DNA of 58,431 bases from Lachnospiraceae bacterium (GTDB lineage Bacteria > Bacillota > Clostridia > Lachnospirales > Lachnospiraceae), in the NCBI GenBank assembly GCA_009774245.1, contig VSNM01000034.1:1-58431 (forward strand), in the 5' to 3' direction. A program made the translations under genes and the position numbers. The notes below the pieces were generated by a model. The model saw only the letters and a list, made by a program, of their open reading frames with translations, was not told where the DNA came from and made no database searches. This document shows positions 50,017-58,431 of the stretch, piece by piece. Every line of letters begins with the position of its first letter. Position 1 is the stretch's first letter.

Positions 50017-51612
50017 TTGAGTACGATTGCAGAAGAAATCAATAAGAGGAGGACGTTTGCCATCATATCGCATCCCGATGCCGGCAAGACAACTCTGACG
50101 GAAAAATTTTTGCTGTACGGTGGAGCCATCAATCTCGCCGGAAGCGTGAAGGGCAAAGCGACCGCAAGACATGCGGTTTCGGACTGGATGGAGATTGAGA
50201 AGGAGAGAGGTATCTCGGTCACGTCCTCCGTACTGCAGTTTGAATACGATGGCTACTGCATCAATATCCTGGACACGCCTGGGCATCAGGATTTCTCGGA
50301 GGATACGTACCGGACGCTGATGGCGGCGGACTCGGCTGTCATGGTGATTGACGCGTCGAAGGGCGTCGAAGCGCAGACGAGGAAGCTTTTCAAGGTCTGT
50401 GGCATGAGGGGGATTCCCATTTTTACGTTTATCAACAAGATGGACAGGGATGCGAACGACACGTTTGCGCTTCTCGACGAGATTGAGAAGGAGCTTGGCA
50501 TCGCGACCTGTCCGGTCAACTGGCCGATCGGTTCCGGAAAGCGCTTTAAGGGAGTCTATGACAGACATGGAAATCATGTGCTCACCTATTCCGACACGCA
50601 GAAGGGGACAAAGGAGGGCGAGACGACGGTGATCCCGATGGACGACGAGGCGCTTTTGCTTGAAAAGATCGGTGATGAGGCGCTCACGACGCTGCGCGAT
50701 GAGATCGAGCTGCTCGATGGGGCGAGTGCGGAGTTTGATCTCGAGGAGGTGCGCAGAGGAAAGCTGACACCCGTTTTCTTTGGCTCGGCACTCACGAATT
50801 TCGGTGTGGAGGTGTTTTTGCAGAACTTCTTAAAGATGGCGACAACGCCGCTGCCCAGAATCTCGCAGGGGGAGACGATCGATCCTGTCGACAACGATTT
50901 CTCGGCGTTTGTCTTTAAGATTCAGGCGAACATGAACAAGGCGCACCGCGACAGGGTGGCGTTTATGCGCATCTGCTCGGGAAAGTTTGACGCGAGCGCG
51001 GAGGTGAAGCATGTGCAGGGCGGGAAAGTGCTGCGTCTCTCCCAGCCGCAGCAGATCATGGCGGATGAGCGCAAGATACTGAACGAAGCTTACGCGGGGG
51101 ATATTATCGGTGTGTTTGATCCGGGGATTTTCTCGATCGGAGATACTGTCTGCGCGCCCAAAAATAATATCTGCTATGAGGGGATACCAACCTTTGCGCC
51201 AGAGCATTTCGCGCGGGTGCGCCAGATTGACACGATGAAGCGCAAGCAGTTCATCAAGGGCGTCAACCAGATCGCACAGGAGGGCGCGATTCAGATTTTT
51301 CAGGAGTTTAATACGGGTATGGAGGAGATCATCGTGGGCGTGGTCGGCGTGCTGCAGTTTGATGTGCTCAAGTATCGTCTGGAAAATGAGTACAATGTCG
51401 AGATCAATCTCGAACCGCTTCCATATGAGTATATCCGCTGGATTGAAAACAAGGATGAGATTGATCTCAACAGGCTGTCCGGCACCTCGGATATGAAAAA
51501 GATACAGGATTTGAAAGGAAATCCGCTACTATTATTTATCAATCAGTGGAGCATCGGCATGACCGTTGACAGAAACAAGGGGCTTGTGCTCTCAGAGTTT
51601 GGCAGAAATTAG
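50017..51612 (+). CDS. prfC: Peptide chain release factor 3
   Basis: The 531-residue GTPase recycles RF1/RF2 after peptide release. G1 is HPDAGKTTLTEK (about 18-29), G2 ERGISVTSSV, G3 DTPGHQDFSE, G4 NKMDRD, then domain II and a C-terminal domain (VVGVLQFDVLKYRLENEYNV). The start is TTG at 50017 with ACGGAGGA upstream. Length typical (about 525-530). Confidence 0.95.
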   Translation: MSTIAEEINKRRTFAIISHPDAGKTTLTEKFLLYGGAINLAGSVKGKATARHAVSDWMEIEKERGISVTSSVLQFEYDGYCINILDTPGHQDFSEDTYRTLMAADSAVMVIDASKGVEAQTRKLFKVCGMRGIPIFTFINKMDRDANDTFALLDEIEKELGIATCPVNWPIGSGKRFKGVYDRHGNHVLTYSDTQKGTKEGETTVIPMDDEALLLEKIGDEALTTLRDEIELLDGASAEFDLEEVRRGKLTPVFFGSALTNFGVEVFLQNFLKMATTPLPRISQGETIDPVDNDFSAFVFKIQANMNKAHRDRVAFMRICSGKFDASAEVKHVQGGKVLRLSQPQQIMADERKILNEAYAGDIIGVFDPGIFSIGDTVCAPKNNICYEGIPTFAPEHFARVRQIDTMKRKQFIKGVNQIAQEGAIQIFQEFNTGMEEIIVGVVGVLQFDVLKYRLENEYNVEINLEPLPYEYIRWIENKDEIDLNRLSGTSDMKKIQDLKGNPLLLFINQWSIGMTVDRNKGLVLSEFGRN

Positions 51613-51629
51613 GAGTATAAAGAGCGTTA

Positions 51630-52859
51630 ATGAAACCGTTGATGAAAAAATGGACAGTGTTGTGGGCGGCGCTGGCGGGCAGTATGATGTTTGCGGCACA
51701 GGGCTGCACCAGTCAGGATTCTTTTGACCTGCAGTATATTATTCGTGATGAGAAAAATGTCGCAGAATCGGAGAGTACAGATGAGTCGCGCACGTATGAG
51801 CCGGAGCAGCCGCAAAATGACAGTACAGAGGAGTCGAATGTTCGGGAGGTATCAGAGCTCTATTATGCATACCATCAGCTTGACGCAGAGCGGCAGAAGC
51901 TTTATCTCGAGATGCTTGATGCGCTGACCGACATGCAGAGCGGCGCACCGCTTTCCACGCTGGACAAGTCTGAGCTGGATGTCGTGTTTGCCTGTGTGAT
52001 GAATGATCATCCGGAGCTGTTTTATGTGGACGGATATCAGTATACAGAATACACACTGGGCAGTGTCGTGACAGGGATCACGTTCAGCGGCTCGTATTCC
52101 ATGACAGGCGCGGAGGTGGAACAGGCAAGGATTGGCATTGAGCAGAAGCTTGCGGAGTGTTTTCAGCAGGTGCCGTTGAATGAGGACGAGTACAGTACTG
52201 TCAAATATCTGTATGAGTGGCTGATCGATCACACGGAATATGACAGGAGTGCGGAGAATAATCAGAATATTTGTTCTGTATTTCTGCAGGGGAGATCAGT
52301 TTGTCAGGGTTACGCGAAAGCGATGCAGTATATGCTACAGGCAGCCGATATCCAGTGTGCGCTGGTGACCGGCTTCACGAACGGAGAGCGGCACGGCTGG
52401 AATCTGGTGCGGGTGAATGGCGAATATTACTATCTGGATCCGACGTGGGGAGACGCCTCGTATTCCTCGGGCGGTGGAGACGGCATACCGGACGGTTTTG
52501 TCCCATCTATTAATTATGACTATTTCCTGGTGACGACGGATGAGATTACCAGGACGCACTCCATCGAGAAAGTGGTGGAGCTTCCGCAGTGTACCGCGGT
52601 TGCCGACAACTATTTTGTGCGTGAAGGGCTGTATTTTGACAACTATGATGAGGCCGGACTGGCCGCTGTGTTTGGCAGCGAGGCGGCGAGGGCGGCAGGC
52701 TATGTGACACTGAAATGCAGCAGCAGTGAGACATATGAGCAGATGGTACAGACGCTCATCGCATCGCAGAAGATTTTTGACTTTGTGGACAAGCAGGGGG
52801 AGAGCATCGCGTATACTTCGAACGATGAGCAGAGGACGATCAGCTTTTGGAATATATAG
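51630..52859 (+). CDS. Transglutaminase-like lipoprotein
   Basis: The 409-residue protein has a type II signal with a lipobox-like MMFAAQGC (C26), a linker rich in S/E/Q (about 30-70), and a transglutaminase core with C225 (SVCQGYAKAM), H255 (ERHGWNLVRV) and D270 (YYLDPTWGDAS), the usual catalytic triad. It is surface-anchored. Such bacterial transglutaminase-like proteins may act as proteases or crosslinkers; substrate unknown. It starts 17 nt after prfC. Confidence 0.85.
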   Translation: MKPLMKKWTVLWAALAGSMMFAAQGCTSQDSFDLQYIIRDEKNVAESESTDESRTYEPEQPQNDSTEESNVREVSELYYAYHQLDAERQKLYLEMLDALTDMQSGAPLSTLDKSELDVVFACVMNDHPELFYVDGYQYTEYTLGSVVTGITFSGSYSMTGAEVEQARIGIEQKLAECFQQVPLNEDEYSTVKYLYEWLIDHTEYDRSAENNQNICSVFLQGRSVCQGYAKAMQYMLQAADIQCALVTGFTNGERHGWNLVRVNGEYYYLDPTWGDASYSSGGGDGIPDGFVPSINYDYFLVTTDEITRTHSIEKVVELPQCTAVADNYFVREGLYFDNYDEAGLAAVFGSEAARAAGYVTLKCSSSETYEQMVQTLIASQKIFDFVDKQGESIAYTSNDEQRTISFWNI

Positions 52860-52912
52860 GCGCATGGAATCACGTTTTTTGGAGAGTATGATAAATAGAA
52901 CAAATTTTTGCT

Positions 52913-52940
52913 TTGCAAAGTTTGGGGTTAATGATATAAT
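52913..52940 (+). promoter_or_regulatory. Promoter of asp23-nusB
   Basis: TTGCAA (52913-52918) and TATAAT (52935-52940) with a 16-nt spacer, 38 nt before the ATG. Confidence 0.55.
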
Positions 52941-52977
52941 GGACTATAGTGCAGAAAGATCACAGGAGGTTTAGAGC

Positions 52978-53361
52978 ATGGAAAAAGAAACGGACAAGGG
53001 CGGGTACACATTCAATAATGAGGAGCTCGGCACAGTAAAGATCGCGAACGACGTCGTTGCTATGATTGCGGGGCTCGCGGCGACAGAGGTTGACGGCGTG
53101 GGCGCCATGGTTGGCAATATCACAAACGAGCTGATGGGGAAGGTCGGCATGAAGAAGCAGACGAAGGGTGTCAAGATTGATATCCTTGACGGTAATGTGT
53201 CAGTGGAGCTCGCAGTGATTTTGGAGTATGGCTATAACATTCCCACAACCTGTAATAAGGTGCAGGAGAAGGTAAAGAATGCGATTGAGACGATGACAGG
53301 CTTCAAGGTATCTGATGTCAATATCAGGATCGTCGGCATTCAGATGGCATCTGTCAAATAA
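52978..53361 (+). CDS. Asp23/Gls24-family protein (YqhY-like)
   Basis: The 127-residue protein has the Asp23 features LGTVKIANDVVAMIAGLAAT (about 17-36), EVDGVGAMVGN and VKIDILDGNVSVELAVILEY, then VQEKVKNAIETMTGFKVSDV and VNIRIVGIQM. YqhY-type members sit next to accBC or nusB and are linked to regulation of acetyl-CoA carboxylase (family knowledge). Here it directly precedes nusB. ATG 52978 has AGGAGG upstream. Confidence 0.92.
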   Translation: MEKETDKGGYTFNNEELGTVKIANDVVAMIAGLAATEVDGVGAMVGNITNELMGKVGMKKQTKGVKIDILDGNVSVELAVILEYGYNIPTTCNKVQEKVKNAIETMTGFKVSDVNIRIVGIQMASVK

Positions 53362-53394
53362 CGTTTGTATGAATATAATTTAAGGATAAAATCA

Positions 53395-53817
53395 ATGAGC
53401 AGAAGAGAGCTTAGGGAACAGATATTTAAGTACATTTTCAGAGTCGAGTTTAACGACAGGGAGGAAATGCCCGAGCAGGGCGAGTTGTTTTTTGAGATGC
53501 TGAAAATGGAAGCGCAGGAGAGAGAACAGCAGGAGATCAGGGACGAGGACGCCGCCTATATATCAGATAAAAGCAGTAAGATCATCGAAAAGCTTGATGA
53601 GATTGACGCCATGATCAACAAGCAGGCAAAGGGCTGGACGACACAGCGTATGGGGAAGGTAGACCTTGCGATCCTGCGTCTGGCCGTGTATGAGATCACC
53701 TTTGACGAGGACGTGCCGACGGGTGTCGCGATCAACGAGGCCGTTGAGCTTGCCAAGAAATTCGGACAGGAAGAGTCATCGGGCTTTGTCAACGGGGTAC
53801 TGGCAAAGTTTGCGTAA
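53395..53817 (+). CDS. nusB: Transcription antitermination factor NusB
   Basis: The 140-residue helical RNA-binding protein binds boxA with S10. It opens MSRRELREQIFKYIFRVEF and ends FVNGVLAKFA, with LRLAVYEITFDEDVPTGVAI, NEAVELAKKFGQEESSG between: all family hallmarks. ATG 53395 rather than an upstream TTG-type start at 53365 fits the family. A multi-hairpin element follows. Confidence 0.95.
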   Translation: MSRRELREQIFKYIFRVEFNDREEMPEQGELFFEMLKMEAQEREQQEIRDEDAAYISDKSSKIIEKLDEIDAMINKQAKGWTTQRMGKVDLAILRLAVYEITFDEDVPTGVAINEAVELAKKFGQEESSGFVNGVLAKFA

Positions 53818-53819
53818 GG

Positions 53820-53958
53820 CTTGTAACAGTTCAGCCTTCGGCTTCCTGTTACAAGCATCAAGCCATGCAAAATCGCTTCGCGATGGGCTTGATGCTTCTT
53901 AACCACTACGTGTTCTTACGGACTTTGCAGCGTAGTGCAAAGTCCTAGGCTGAACTGT
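53820..53958. repeat. Multi-hairpin structured element between nusB and xseA
   Basis: An outer 11-bp stem ACAGTTCAGCC / GGCTGAACTGT (53826-53836 and 53948-53958) encloses further perfect stems: GCATCAAGCC / GGCTTGATGC, CACTACG / CGTAGTG and GGACTTTGC / GCAAAGTCC. CTTGTAACAG / CTGTTACAAG (53820-53855) overlaps the outer left arm, so alternative folds compete. No T run follows. It reads as an inserted palindromic element or a structured RNA. Confidence 0.65.
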
Positions 53959-53989
53959 AATTAAGGATTCTGAGTTTGGAGGCGCATTT

Positions 53990-55216
53990 GTGAGACAGAA
54001 CGTTTATACCGTTGCCCAGATCAATTCCTACATTAAGAATATGTTTGCGCAGGATTATATGCTGCGATATGTTCTGGTGAAGGGGGAGATCAGTAATTGT
54101 AAGTACCATTCGTCGGGGCATATCTATTTTACGCTAAAGGATGCAAAGGGCGTCATCGCCTGTGTCATGTTTGCCGGCAACCGCACCGGACTCTCCTTCC
54201 GACTGGAGGAGGGGCAGATGGTCGTGGTTGGCGGTACGATTGACGTGTATGAGCGGGACGGAAAGTATCAGCTGTACGCGAAACAGATCACGCTCGATGG
54301 TGCAGGCGTGCTGTATGAAAAGTTTGACCGCCTGAAACGCCAGCTGGAGGAGATGGGCATGTTTGCGCCGGAGTACAAGCAGCCGATTCCGCAATATATC
54401 AGGACGCTTGGGGTTGTCACGGCGCCCACGGGTGCGGCGGTGCGCGATATCATCAATGTCGCGACGAGGCGCAATCCCTATATACAGATCATATTATATC
54501 CGGCAATCGTGCAGGGAGACGAGGCGGTGTCCAGTATTGTGAGCGGAATCCGTGCGCTCGAACAGCTTGGCGTGGACGTGATGATCGTCGGCCGCGGCGG
54601 CGGCTCCATCGAAGATTTGTGGGCATTTAACGAGGAGGCGGTGGCGCAGGCCATCTTTGACTGCCAGGTGCCCGTCATATCGGCGGTCGGACACGAGACG
54701 GACACGACGATCGCTGATTTTGTGGCGGATTTACGCGCGCCCACGCCCTCGGCGGCTGCGGAGCTGGCAGTTTATGATTTTGCGCAGCTGATGGACAGAT
54801 TTGCAGCGTATGGCAATGCCTTGAACCATGCCATGCAGGGACAGCTTCGAAGGCAGCAGAACCGACTGGAAAACCAGAAATTGCGCTTAAAATATCTAAG
54901 TCCGGCGAACCAGATTCAGCAGAAACGCACATACTGTATGGACTTGGAGGGACGGCTGACAGGGCTGATGAACAGTGCGCTGACACAGCAGCATCACCGG
55001 ATGGCACTGTATGCCGAGAAGTTAAAAGGCTTGTCGCCGCTTGAGAAGCTCAGTCAGGGGTATGCGTATGTTGAGGGTGCAGACCATAAGGTGATCAATG
55101 ATGTGCATAAGGTAAAACCGGAGGACACGCTGCAGATTTATGTGAAAAACGGCACGATACAGGCCAGAGTGAGAGAGATTAACGAGGTAGAATATGGCGA
55201 AGGAACAGACACTTGA
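53990..55216 (+). CDS. xseA: Exodeoxyribonuclease VII large subunit
   Basis: The 408-residue catalytic subunit degrades single-stranded DNA. An N-terminal OB-fold (YTVAQINSYIKNMFAQDYML; VLVKGEISNCKYHSSGHIYF) is followed by the catalytic domain with TAPTGAAVRDIINV, MIVGRGGGSIEDLWAFNEEA, SAVGHETDTTIADFVADLRA and then a coiled-coil. The start is GTG at 53990 with TGGAGG upstream. It overlaps xseB by 23 nt. Confidence 0.95.
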   Translation: MRQNVYTVAQINSYIKNMFAQDYMLRYVLVKGEISNCKYHSSGHIYFTLKDAKGVIACVMFAGNRTGLSFRLEEGQMVVVGGTIDVYERDGKYQLYAKQITLDGAGVLYEKFDRLKRQLEEMGMFAPEYKQPIPQYIRTLGVVTAPTGAAVRDIINVATRRNPYIQIILYPAIVQGDEAVSSIVSGIRALEQLGVDVMIVGRGGGSIEDLWAFNEEAVAQAIFDCQVPVISAVGHETDTTIADFVADLRAPTPSAAAELAVYDFAQLMDRFAAYGNALNHAMQGQLRRQQNRLENQKLRLKYLSPANQIQQKRTYCMDLEGRLTGLMNSALTQQHHRMALYAEKLKGLSPLEKLSQGYAYVEGADHKVINDVHKVKPEDTLQIYVKNGTIQARVREINEVEYGEGTDT

Positions 55217-55400
55217 CCAGTCGTTTGAGAAACTCGAGGAAATGATTGGCAAACTGGAACAGGAGGATATCTCATTGGAGGAATCCTTTAAATTATACAA
55301 AGAGGGCATGAAACTGATCAAGTCCTGCAACGACAAGATTGACAAGGTGGAGAAGGAAGTCCTCAAATTAAATGAAAATGGAGAATTAGATGAATTTTGA
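55194..55400 (+). CDS. xseB: Exodeoxyribonuclease VII small subunit
   Basis: This 68-residue helical subunit assembles on the xseA coiled-coil. Typical text is SFEKLEEMIGKLEQEDISLE and ESFKLYKEGMKLIKSCNDKI. ATG 55194, inside the end of xseA; its own end overlaps ispA by 11 nt. The three genes are clearly one operon. Confidence 0.95.
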   Translation: MAKEQTLDQSFEKLEEMIGKLEQEDISLEESFKLYKEGMKLIKSCNDKIDKVEKEVLKLNENGELDEF

Positions 55401-56325
55401 ACAGGAATTAGAACACAGGGTAACGGAAATAGAAGCCGTATTAAAGTCGTATCTTCCGGCAGAGGAAGGCAATCCACAAGCAGGCTGTACAGAGACGGAC
55501 TGGGCAAAGACTGTGATCACGGCAATGAACTACAGCGTGAATGTGGGCGGCAAACGCCTCCGCCCTCTGCTGATGTTGGAGACATACAGGCTTTTTGGCG
55601 GTGTCAGCGACGTGATTAAGCCGTTCATGGCGGCAATTGAGATGATTCATACCTATTCGCTCGTGCATGATGACCTGCCCGCCATGGACAATGACGAGTA
55701 CCGCAGGGGCAAAAAGACGACATGGGTAGTCTATGGGGAAACAATGGCGATCTTAGCGGGGGACGGACTCCTGAATTACGCTTTTGAGACAGCATTGAAG
55801 GTTTTTGAGATGCCAGGTAGTGACGCCGCAAAGAGCGCAAAAGCGCTATCTATACTTGCCAAAAAGGCAGGAATCTATGGAATGATCGGCGGGCAGACAG
55901 CGGACATCGAGGCAGAAAACCTCGGCGATAACGTGACACTGGAGCATCTGTTATATATACACGAGCATAAGACCGCGGCGCTGATTCAGGCGGCCATGAT
56001 GATAGGAGCCGTGCTTGCGGGAGCAAATGATGCGCAAATCAGTCTGGTGGAAAAAGCTGCTTATGAGATCGGCGTCGCGTTTCAGATTCAGGACGATATC
56101 CTTGATGTGACAAGCAATCTGGAAACCTTGGGAAAGCCTGTCGGGAGCGACGCAAAGAACCAGAAGACAACCTATGTCACGATCAAGGGGATTGATGCCG
56201 CCACGCAGGAGCAGCGGGCGATGTCGGACCACGCCATAGAACAGCTGCAGTCTCTGGAAAAAGAAGGGTTTCAGAATGATTTTCTGACAGAACTGGTGCG
56301 CAGTCTGATCACGCGCGTCAAATAG
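55390..56325 (+). CDS. ispA: Polyprenyl (geranyl/farnesyl) diphosphate synthase
   Basis: The 311-residue enzyme condenses IPP with DMAPP or GPP to farnesyl diphosphate. The first Asp-rich motif is DDLPAMDNDEYRRG (about 95-108), the second QIQDDILDV (about 236-244), with GGKRLRPLL and GGQTADIEAE also present. It feeds dxs-derived isoprenoid flux: the operon order xseA-xseB-ispA-dxs is common in Firmicutes. Confidence 0.95.
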   Translation: MNFEQELEHRVTEIEAVLKSYLPAEEGNPQAGCTETDWAKTVITAMNYSVNVGGKRLRPLLMLETYRLFGGVSDVIKPFMAAIEMIHTYSLVHDDLPAMDNDEYRRGKKTTWVVYGETMAILAGDGLLNYAFETALKVFEMPGSDAAKSAKALSILAKKAGIYGMIGGQTADIEAENLGDNVTLEHLLYIHEHKTAALIQAAMMIGAVLAGANDAQISLVEKAAYEIGVAFQIQDDILDVTSNLETLGKPVGSDAKNQKTTYVTIKGIDAATQEQRAMSDHAIEQLQSLEKEGFQNDFLTELVRSLITRVK

Positions 56326-56404
56326 CCATTTTAATTATTTGTTAACTATATGCAAGAACATGCATTATGTGAGAACACGTTTCTGAAAGGTAAAGGCGCT
56401 GGGT

Positions 56405-58258
56405 ATGATATTAGAGACAATAGAGAAAGAAAATGATATAAAAAACGTAGCACCCGAGGACTGGGATCTGCTGGCGGAGGAGATCAGGGAATTTCTGATC
56501 AATAAGATCAGCGTCACAGGAGGGCATCTTGGCTCCAATCTTGGCGCGGTGGAGCTGACCATGGCGCTGCATTTGAGCCTGAATCTGCCACAGGACAAGA
56601 TTGTGTGGGATGTGGGGCATCAGTCCTACACACACAAGCTGCTGACAGGAAGGCGCTCTGGTTTTGAGAGCCTGCGCAAATACGGCGGCATGAGCGGCTT
56701 TCCCAAGCGGAAGGAGAGCGAGTGCGACTGTTTTGATACAGGGCACAGCTCCACGTCCATATCCGCGGGGCTCGGTCTTGTGAAGGCGAGAGATCTACGC
56801 AATGAAAACCACACAGTCATCTCTGTTATCGGCGACGGTTCCCTCACCGGAGGAATGGCATATGAGGCGCTGAACAATGCCTCACGTTTAAAAAAGAATT
56901 TTATCATCGTACTAAATGATAATAATATGTCGATCTCGGAAAATGTCGGTGGTGTGTCAAAATACCTCAACAATATCAGAACAGCGGATAAATATCTCGA
57001 CATAAAGGAGGGAATCTATAATTCTCTCATGGAATCCAACCTCGAACCGATCGTCACCAGTATCAGGAGGGCGAAGAGTTCCGTAAAGCAGCTGGTGATT
57101 CCGGGCATGTTCTTTGAGGATATGGGGATTACATATTTAGGGCCTGTGGACGGACATAACATCAACGCCATGATGAAGGTTCTGCGCGAGGCAAAGCGCT
57201 GCAAATCGGCAGTTCTGGTGCATGTGATCACGCAGAAGGGCAAGGGGTTTGCGCCTGCGGAGAAGCACCCGGCGCGGTTTCACGGCGCGGAGCCTTTTGA
57301 CGTGGAGACGGGGCTTCCACTCACGCCAAAGACAAAATCGAGCTACACCGATGTGTTTTCGACCGTGATGTGCAAGCTGGGCGACCGCTATCCTGATATT
57401 GTGGCGATCACTGCGGCGATGCCTGACGGCACGGGACTCAAGAGATTTCGCAACATGTATCCCGACCAGTTCTTTGATGTCGGTATCGCGGAGGAACATG
57501 CGGTGACATTTGCGGCGGGGCTGGCAGCAGGAGGTCTGCGCCCAGTGGTGGCTGTCTACTCGTCCTTCCTGCAGCGTGCGTATGACCAGATCTTACATGA
57601 TGTCTGTATCCAGAATCTTCCAGTAGTCTTTGCGATTGACAGGGCGGGGCTTGTGGGGAGCGATGGCGAGACACATCAGGGGATATTTGACTTGTCCTAT
57701 CTATCCTCCATACCAAACATGCATATCATGGCGCCCAAGAATAAGTGGGAGCTGTCAGACATGTTGAAATTTGCGGTGGCCTTTCAGGGGCCGATCGCAC
57801 TCCGCTATCCGAGAGGTGAGGCGTATGACGGGTTTCGCGAGTACCGTGAGCCAATCCGGTTTGGCAGGGCAGAGTGGATATACCGCGAGAAGGATATTGC
57901 GCTTGTGGCGGTGGGCAGCATGGTAAAGACAGCGCTCACAGTGCGGGAGGAGCTTGTAAAAAAAGGATTACACTGCAGTATCATCAATGCGCGTTTTGTC
58001 AAGCCTATCGACACGGAAATATTGGACGAGGCTGTCAGGGAACACAGCCTGATTGTCACGATGGAGGAAAATGTGGCAAGCGGCGGATTTGGCGAGAAGG
58101 TAAGGGAATATTTCGACGAGCATCACTTTGGGACAAGGCTGCTGACAATCCATATCCCTGACGAGTATGTCGAGCACGGAAATGTGGAGATTCTGCGCCG
58201 CGAAGTCGGGATTGACGCAGAGACAGTCACAGACAAAATTCTCAAGAGCCTTAAATAA
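56405..58258 (+). CDS. dxs: 1-deoxy-D-xylulose-5-phosphate synthase
   Basis: The 617-residue thiamine-diphosphate enzyme condenses pyruvate and glyceraldehyde 3-phosphate, the first step of the MEP pathway. ThDP/Mg motif GDGSLTGGMAYEALNN at about 140-155, HVITQKGKGFAPAE, then the pyrimidine domain (FDVGIAEEHAVTFAAGLA; GLVGSDGETHQG) and transketolase C-terminal domain. ATG 56405. It is the last complete gene in the window. Confidence 0.96.
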   Translation: MILETIEKENDIKNVAPEDWDLLAEEIREFLINKISVTGGHLGSNLGAVELTMALHLSLNLPQDKIVWDVGHQSYTHKLLTGRRSGFESLRKYGGMSGFPKRKESECDCFDTGHSSTSISAGLGLVKARDLRNENHTVISVIGDGSLTGGMAYEALNNASRLKKNFIIVLNDNNMSISENVGGVSKYLNNIRTADKYLDIKEGIYNSLMESNLEPIVTSIRRAKSSVKQLVIPGMFFEDMGITYLGPVDGHNINAMMKVLREAKRCKSAVLVHVITQKGKGFAPAEKHPARFHGAEPFDVETGLPLTPKTKSSYTDVFSTVMCKLGDRYPDIVAITAAMPDGTGLKRFRNMYPDQFFDVGIAEEHAVTFAAGLAAGGLRPVVAVYSSFLQRAYDQILHDVCIQNLPVVFAIDRAGLVGSDGETHQGIFDLSYLSSIPNMHIMAPKNKWELSDMLKFAVAFQGPIALRYPRGEAYDGFREYREPIRFGRAEWIYREKDIALVAVGSMVKTALTVREELVKKGLHCSIINARFVKPIDTEILDEAVREHSLIVTMEENVASGGFGEKVREYFDEHHFGTRLLTIHIPDEYVEHGNVEILRREVGIDAETVTDKILKSLK

Positions 58259-58308
58259 ACTCCCTTTTCGAAATTGTGTACCCATTGAGAAATAACTTAT
58301 AAATATAC

Positions 58309-58338
58309 ATTGTAAATGACAGATAAAGATTTTACAAT
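58309..58338 (+). terminator. Weak hairpin between dxs and the intron
   Basis: ATTGTAAA (58309-58316) pairs with TTTACAAT (58331-58338). It is AT-rich and lacks a T run, so terminator function is doubtful. It lies 20 nt upstream of the intron's first base. Confidence 0.3.
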
Positions 58339-58358
58339 CAAATATATAAATCGGAATT

Positions 58359-58431
58359 GTGCGCCCAGACGAAGGGCGGGTAGTCTAGCAGGTGAGAAGC
58401 CTGTCTGCGAAGGTCTAACCAACCAGCAGTA
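58359..58431 (+). mobile_element. 5' end of a group II intron (cut by window edge)
   Basis: The text begins GTGCGCCCAGACGAAGGGCG and continues with GGTAGTCTAGCAGG, GCGAAGGTCTAACCAACC. GTGCG is the conserved 5' end of group II introns, and GTGCGCCCAGA-x-AGGG(T/C)G is the start of the clostridial Ll.LtrB-like introns such as that of Tn5397. The A-rich TAACCAACC block after a short stem also fits domain I. The intron would continue to the right, with a reverse transcriptase/maturase gene expected beyond the window. Only 73 nt are visible. Confidence 0.7.

Noticed and set aside
58359..58431. Possible tRNA or other structured RNA at the window end
   Set aside because: No acceptor stem or T-arm GTTCGAATC is visible; GTGCG and the following text fit a group II intron instead.

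Overview
The window looks like a chromosomal segment of an anaerobic, endospore-forming Clostridia, most likely Lachnospiraceae. The grounds are a complete spoIIIAA-AH operon, an apt-relA-MBL-hemZ block, a rimP-nusA-ylxR-ylxQ-infB-rbfA-nrnA-truB-ribF translation/RNA operon, rpsO next to pnp, an asp23-nusB-xseA-xseB-ispA-dxs run, a PurO-type IMP cyclohydrolase paired with a stand-alone AICAR transformylase under a ZTP riboswitch, and frequent TTG/GTG starts. This placement is inference from gene content; no 16S or tRNA gene is present.

Layout. 1-3.3 kb is AT-rich and decayed: a deleted YhcG/DUF1016 nuclease gene, and an Rpn-type gene whose two ends flank a condensation-domain acyltransferase and a small membrane protein. 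3.5-8.8 kb holds apt, relA/spoT, an MBL hydrolase and hemZ. 8.8-11.5 kb holds a frameshifted AAA-ATPase-like gene and an MFS exporter. 11.6-13.9 kb is the ZTP riboswitch and purine genes; 14.1-15.5 kb is citrate synthase. 15.7-24.8 kb is the nusA-infB operon. 24.9-29.0 kb holds an SH3-NlpC/P60 hydrolase, rpsO and pnp. 29.3-31.7 kb holds an ECF sigma factor with its membrane partner and a ClbS/DfsB-like protein.

31.9-42.0 kb is an accessory region. It contains a toxin-antitoxin locus with a dead toxin and intact antitoxin, an internally deleted AAA/PD-(D/E)XK gene, a glycerol-1-phosphate dehydrogenase, a winged-helix regulator, an RNase J-like beta-CASP protein, a PD-(D/E)XK-like protein, a PPP-type phosphatase, and a compact cassette (39.0-41.3 kb). 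The cassette encodes an unknown protein, a soluble protein that reads like a MotA cytoplasmic segment joined to a FliG C-terminal domain, a three-repeat 57-residue peptide and a small membrane protein. This cassette is my best candidate for an undescribed system. 42.1-43.5 kb is an NSS transporter, 43.6-48.7 kb the spoIIIA operon, 48.8-53.8 kb deoB, prfC, a transglutaminase-like lipoprotein, asp23 and nusB, and 54.0-58.3 kb xseA, xseB, ispA and dxs. The right edge enters what looks like the 5' end of a group II intron.

The core genes serve stringent response, purine and isoprenoid synthesis, translation initiation, RNA decay and sporulation. Intergenic space carries several palindromic elements: a family near 11.8, 32.6 and 41.3 kb, a MITE-like hairpin at 15.5 kb, and a multi-hairpin element at 53.8 kb. 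Five separate selfish or defence-type genes are broken by frameshift or deletion, so gain followed by decay of such genes is a theme here.
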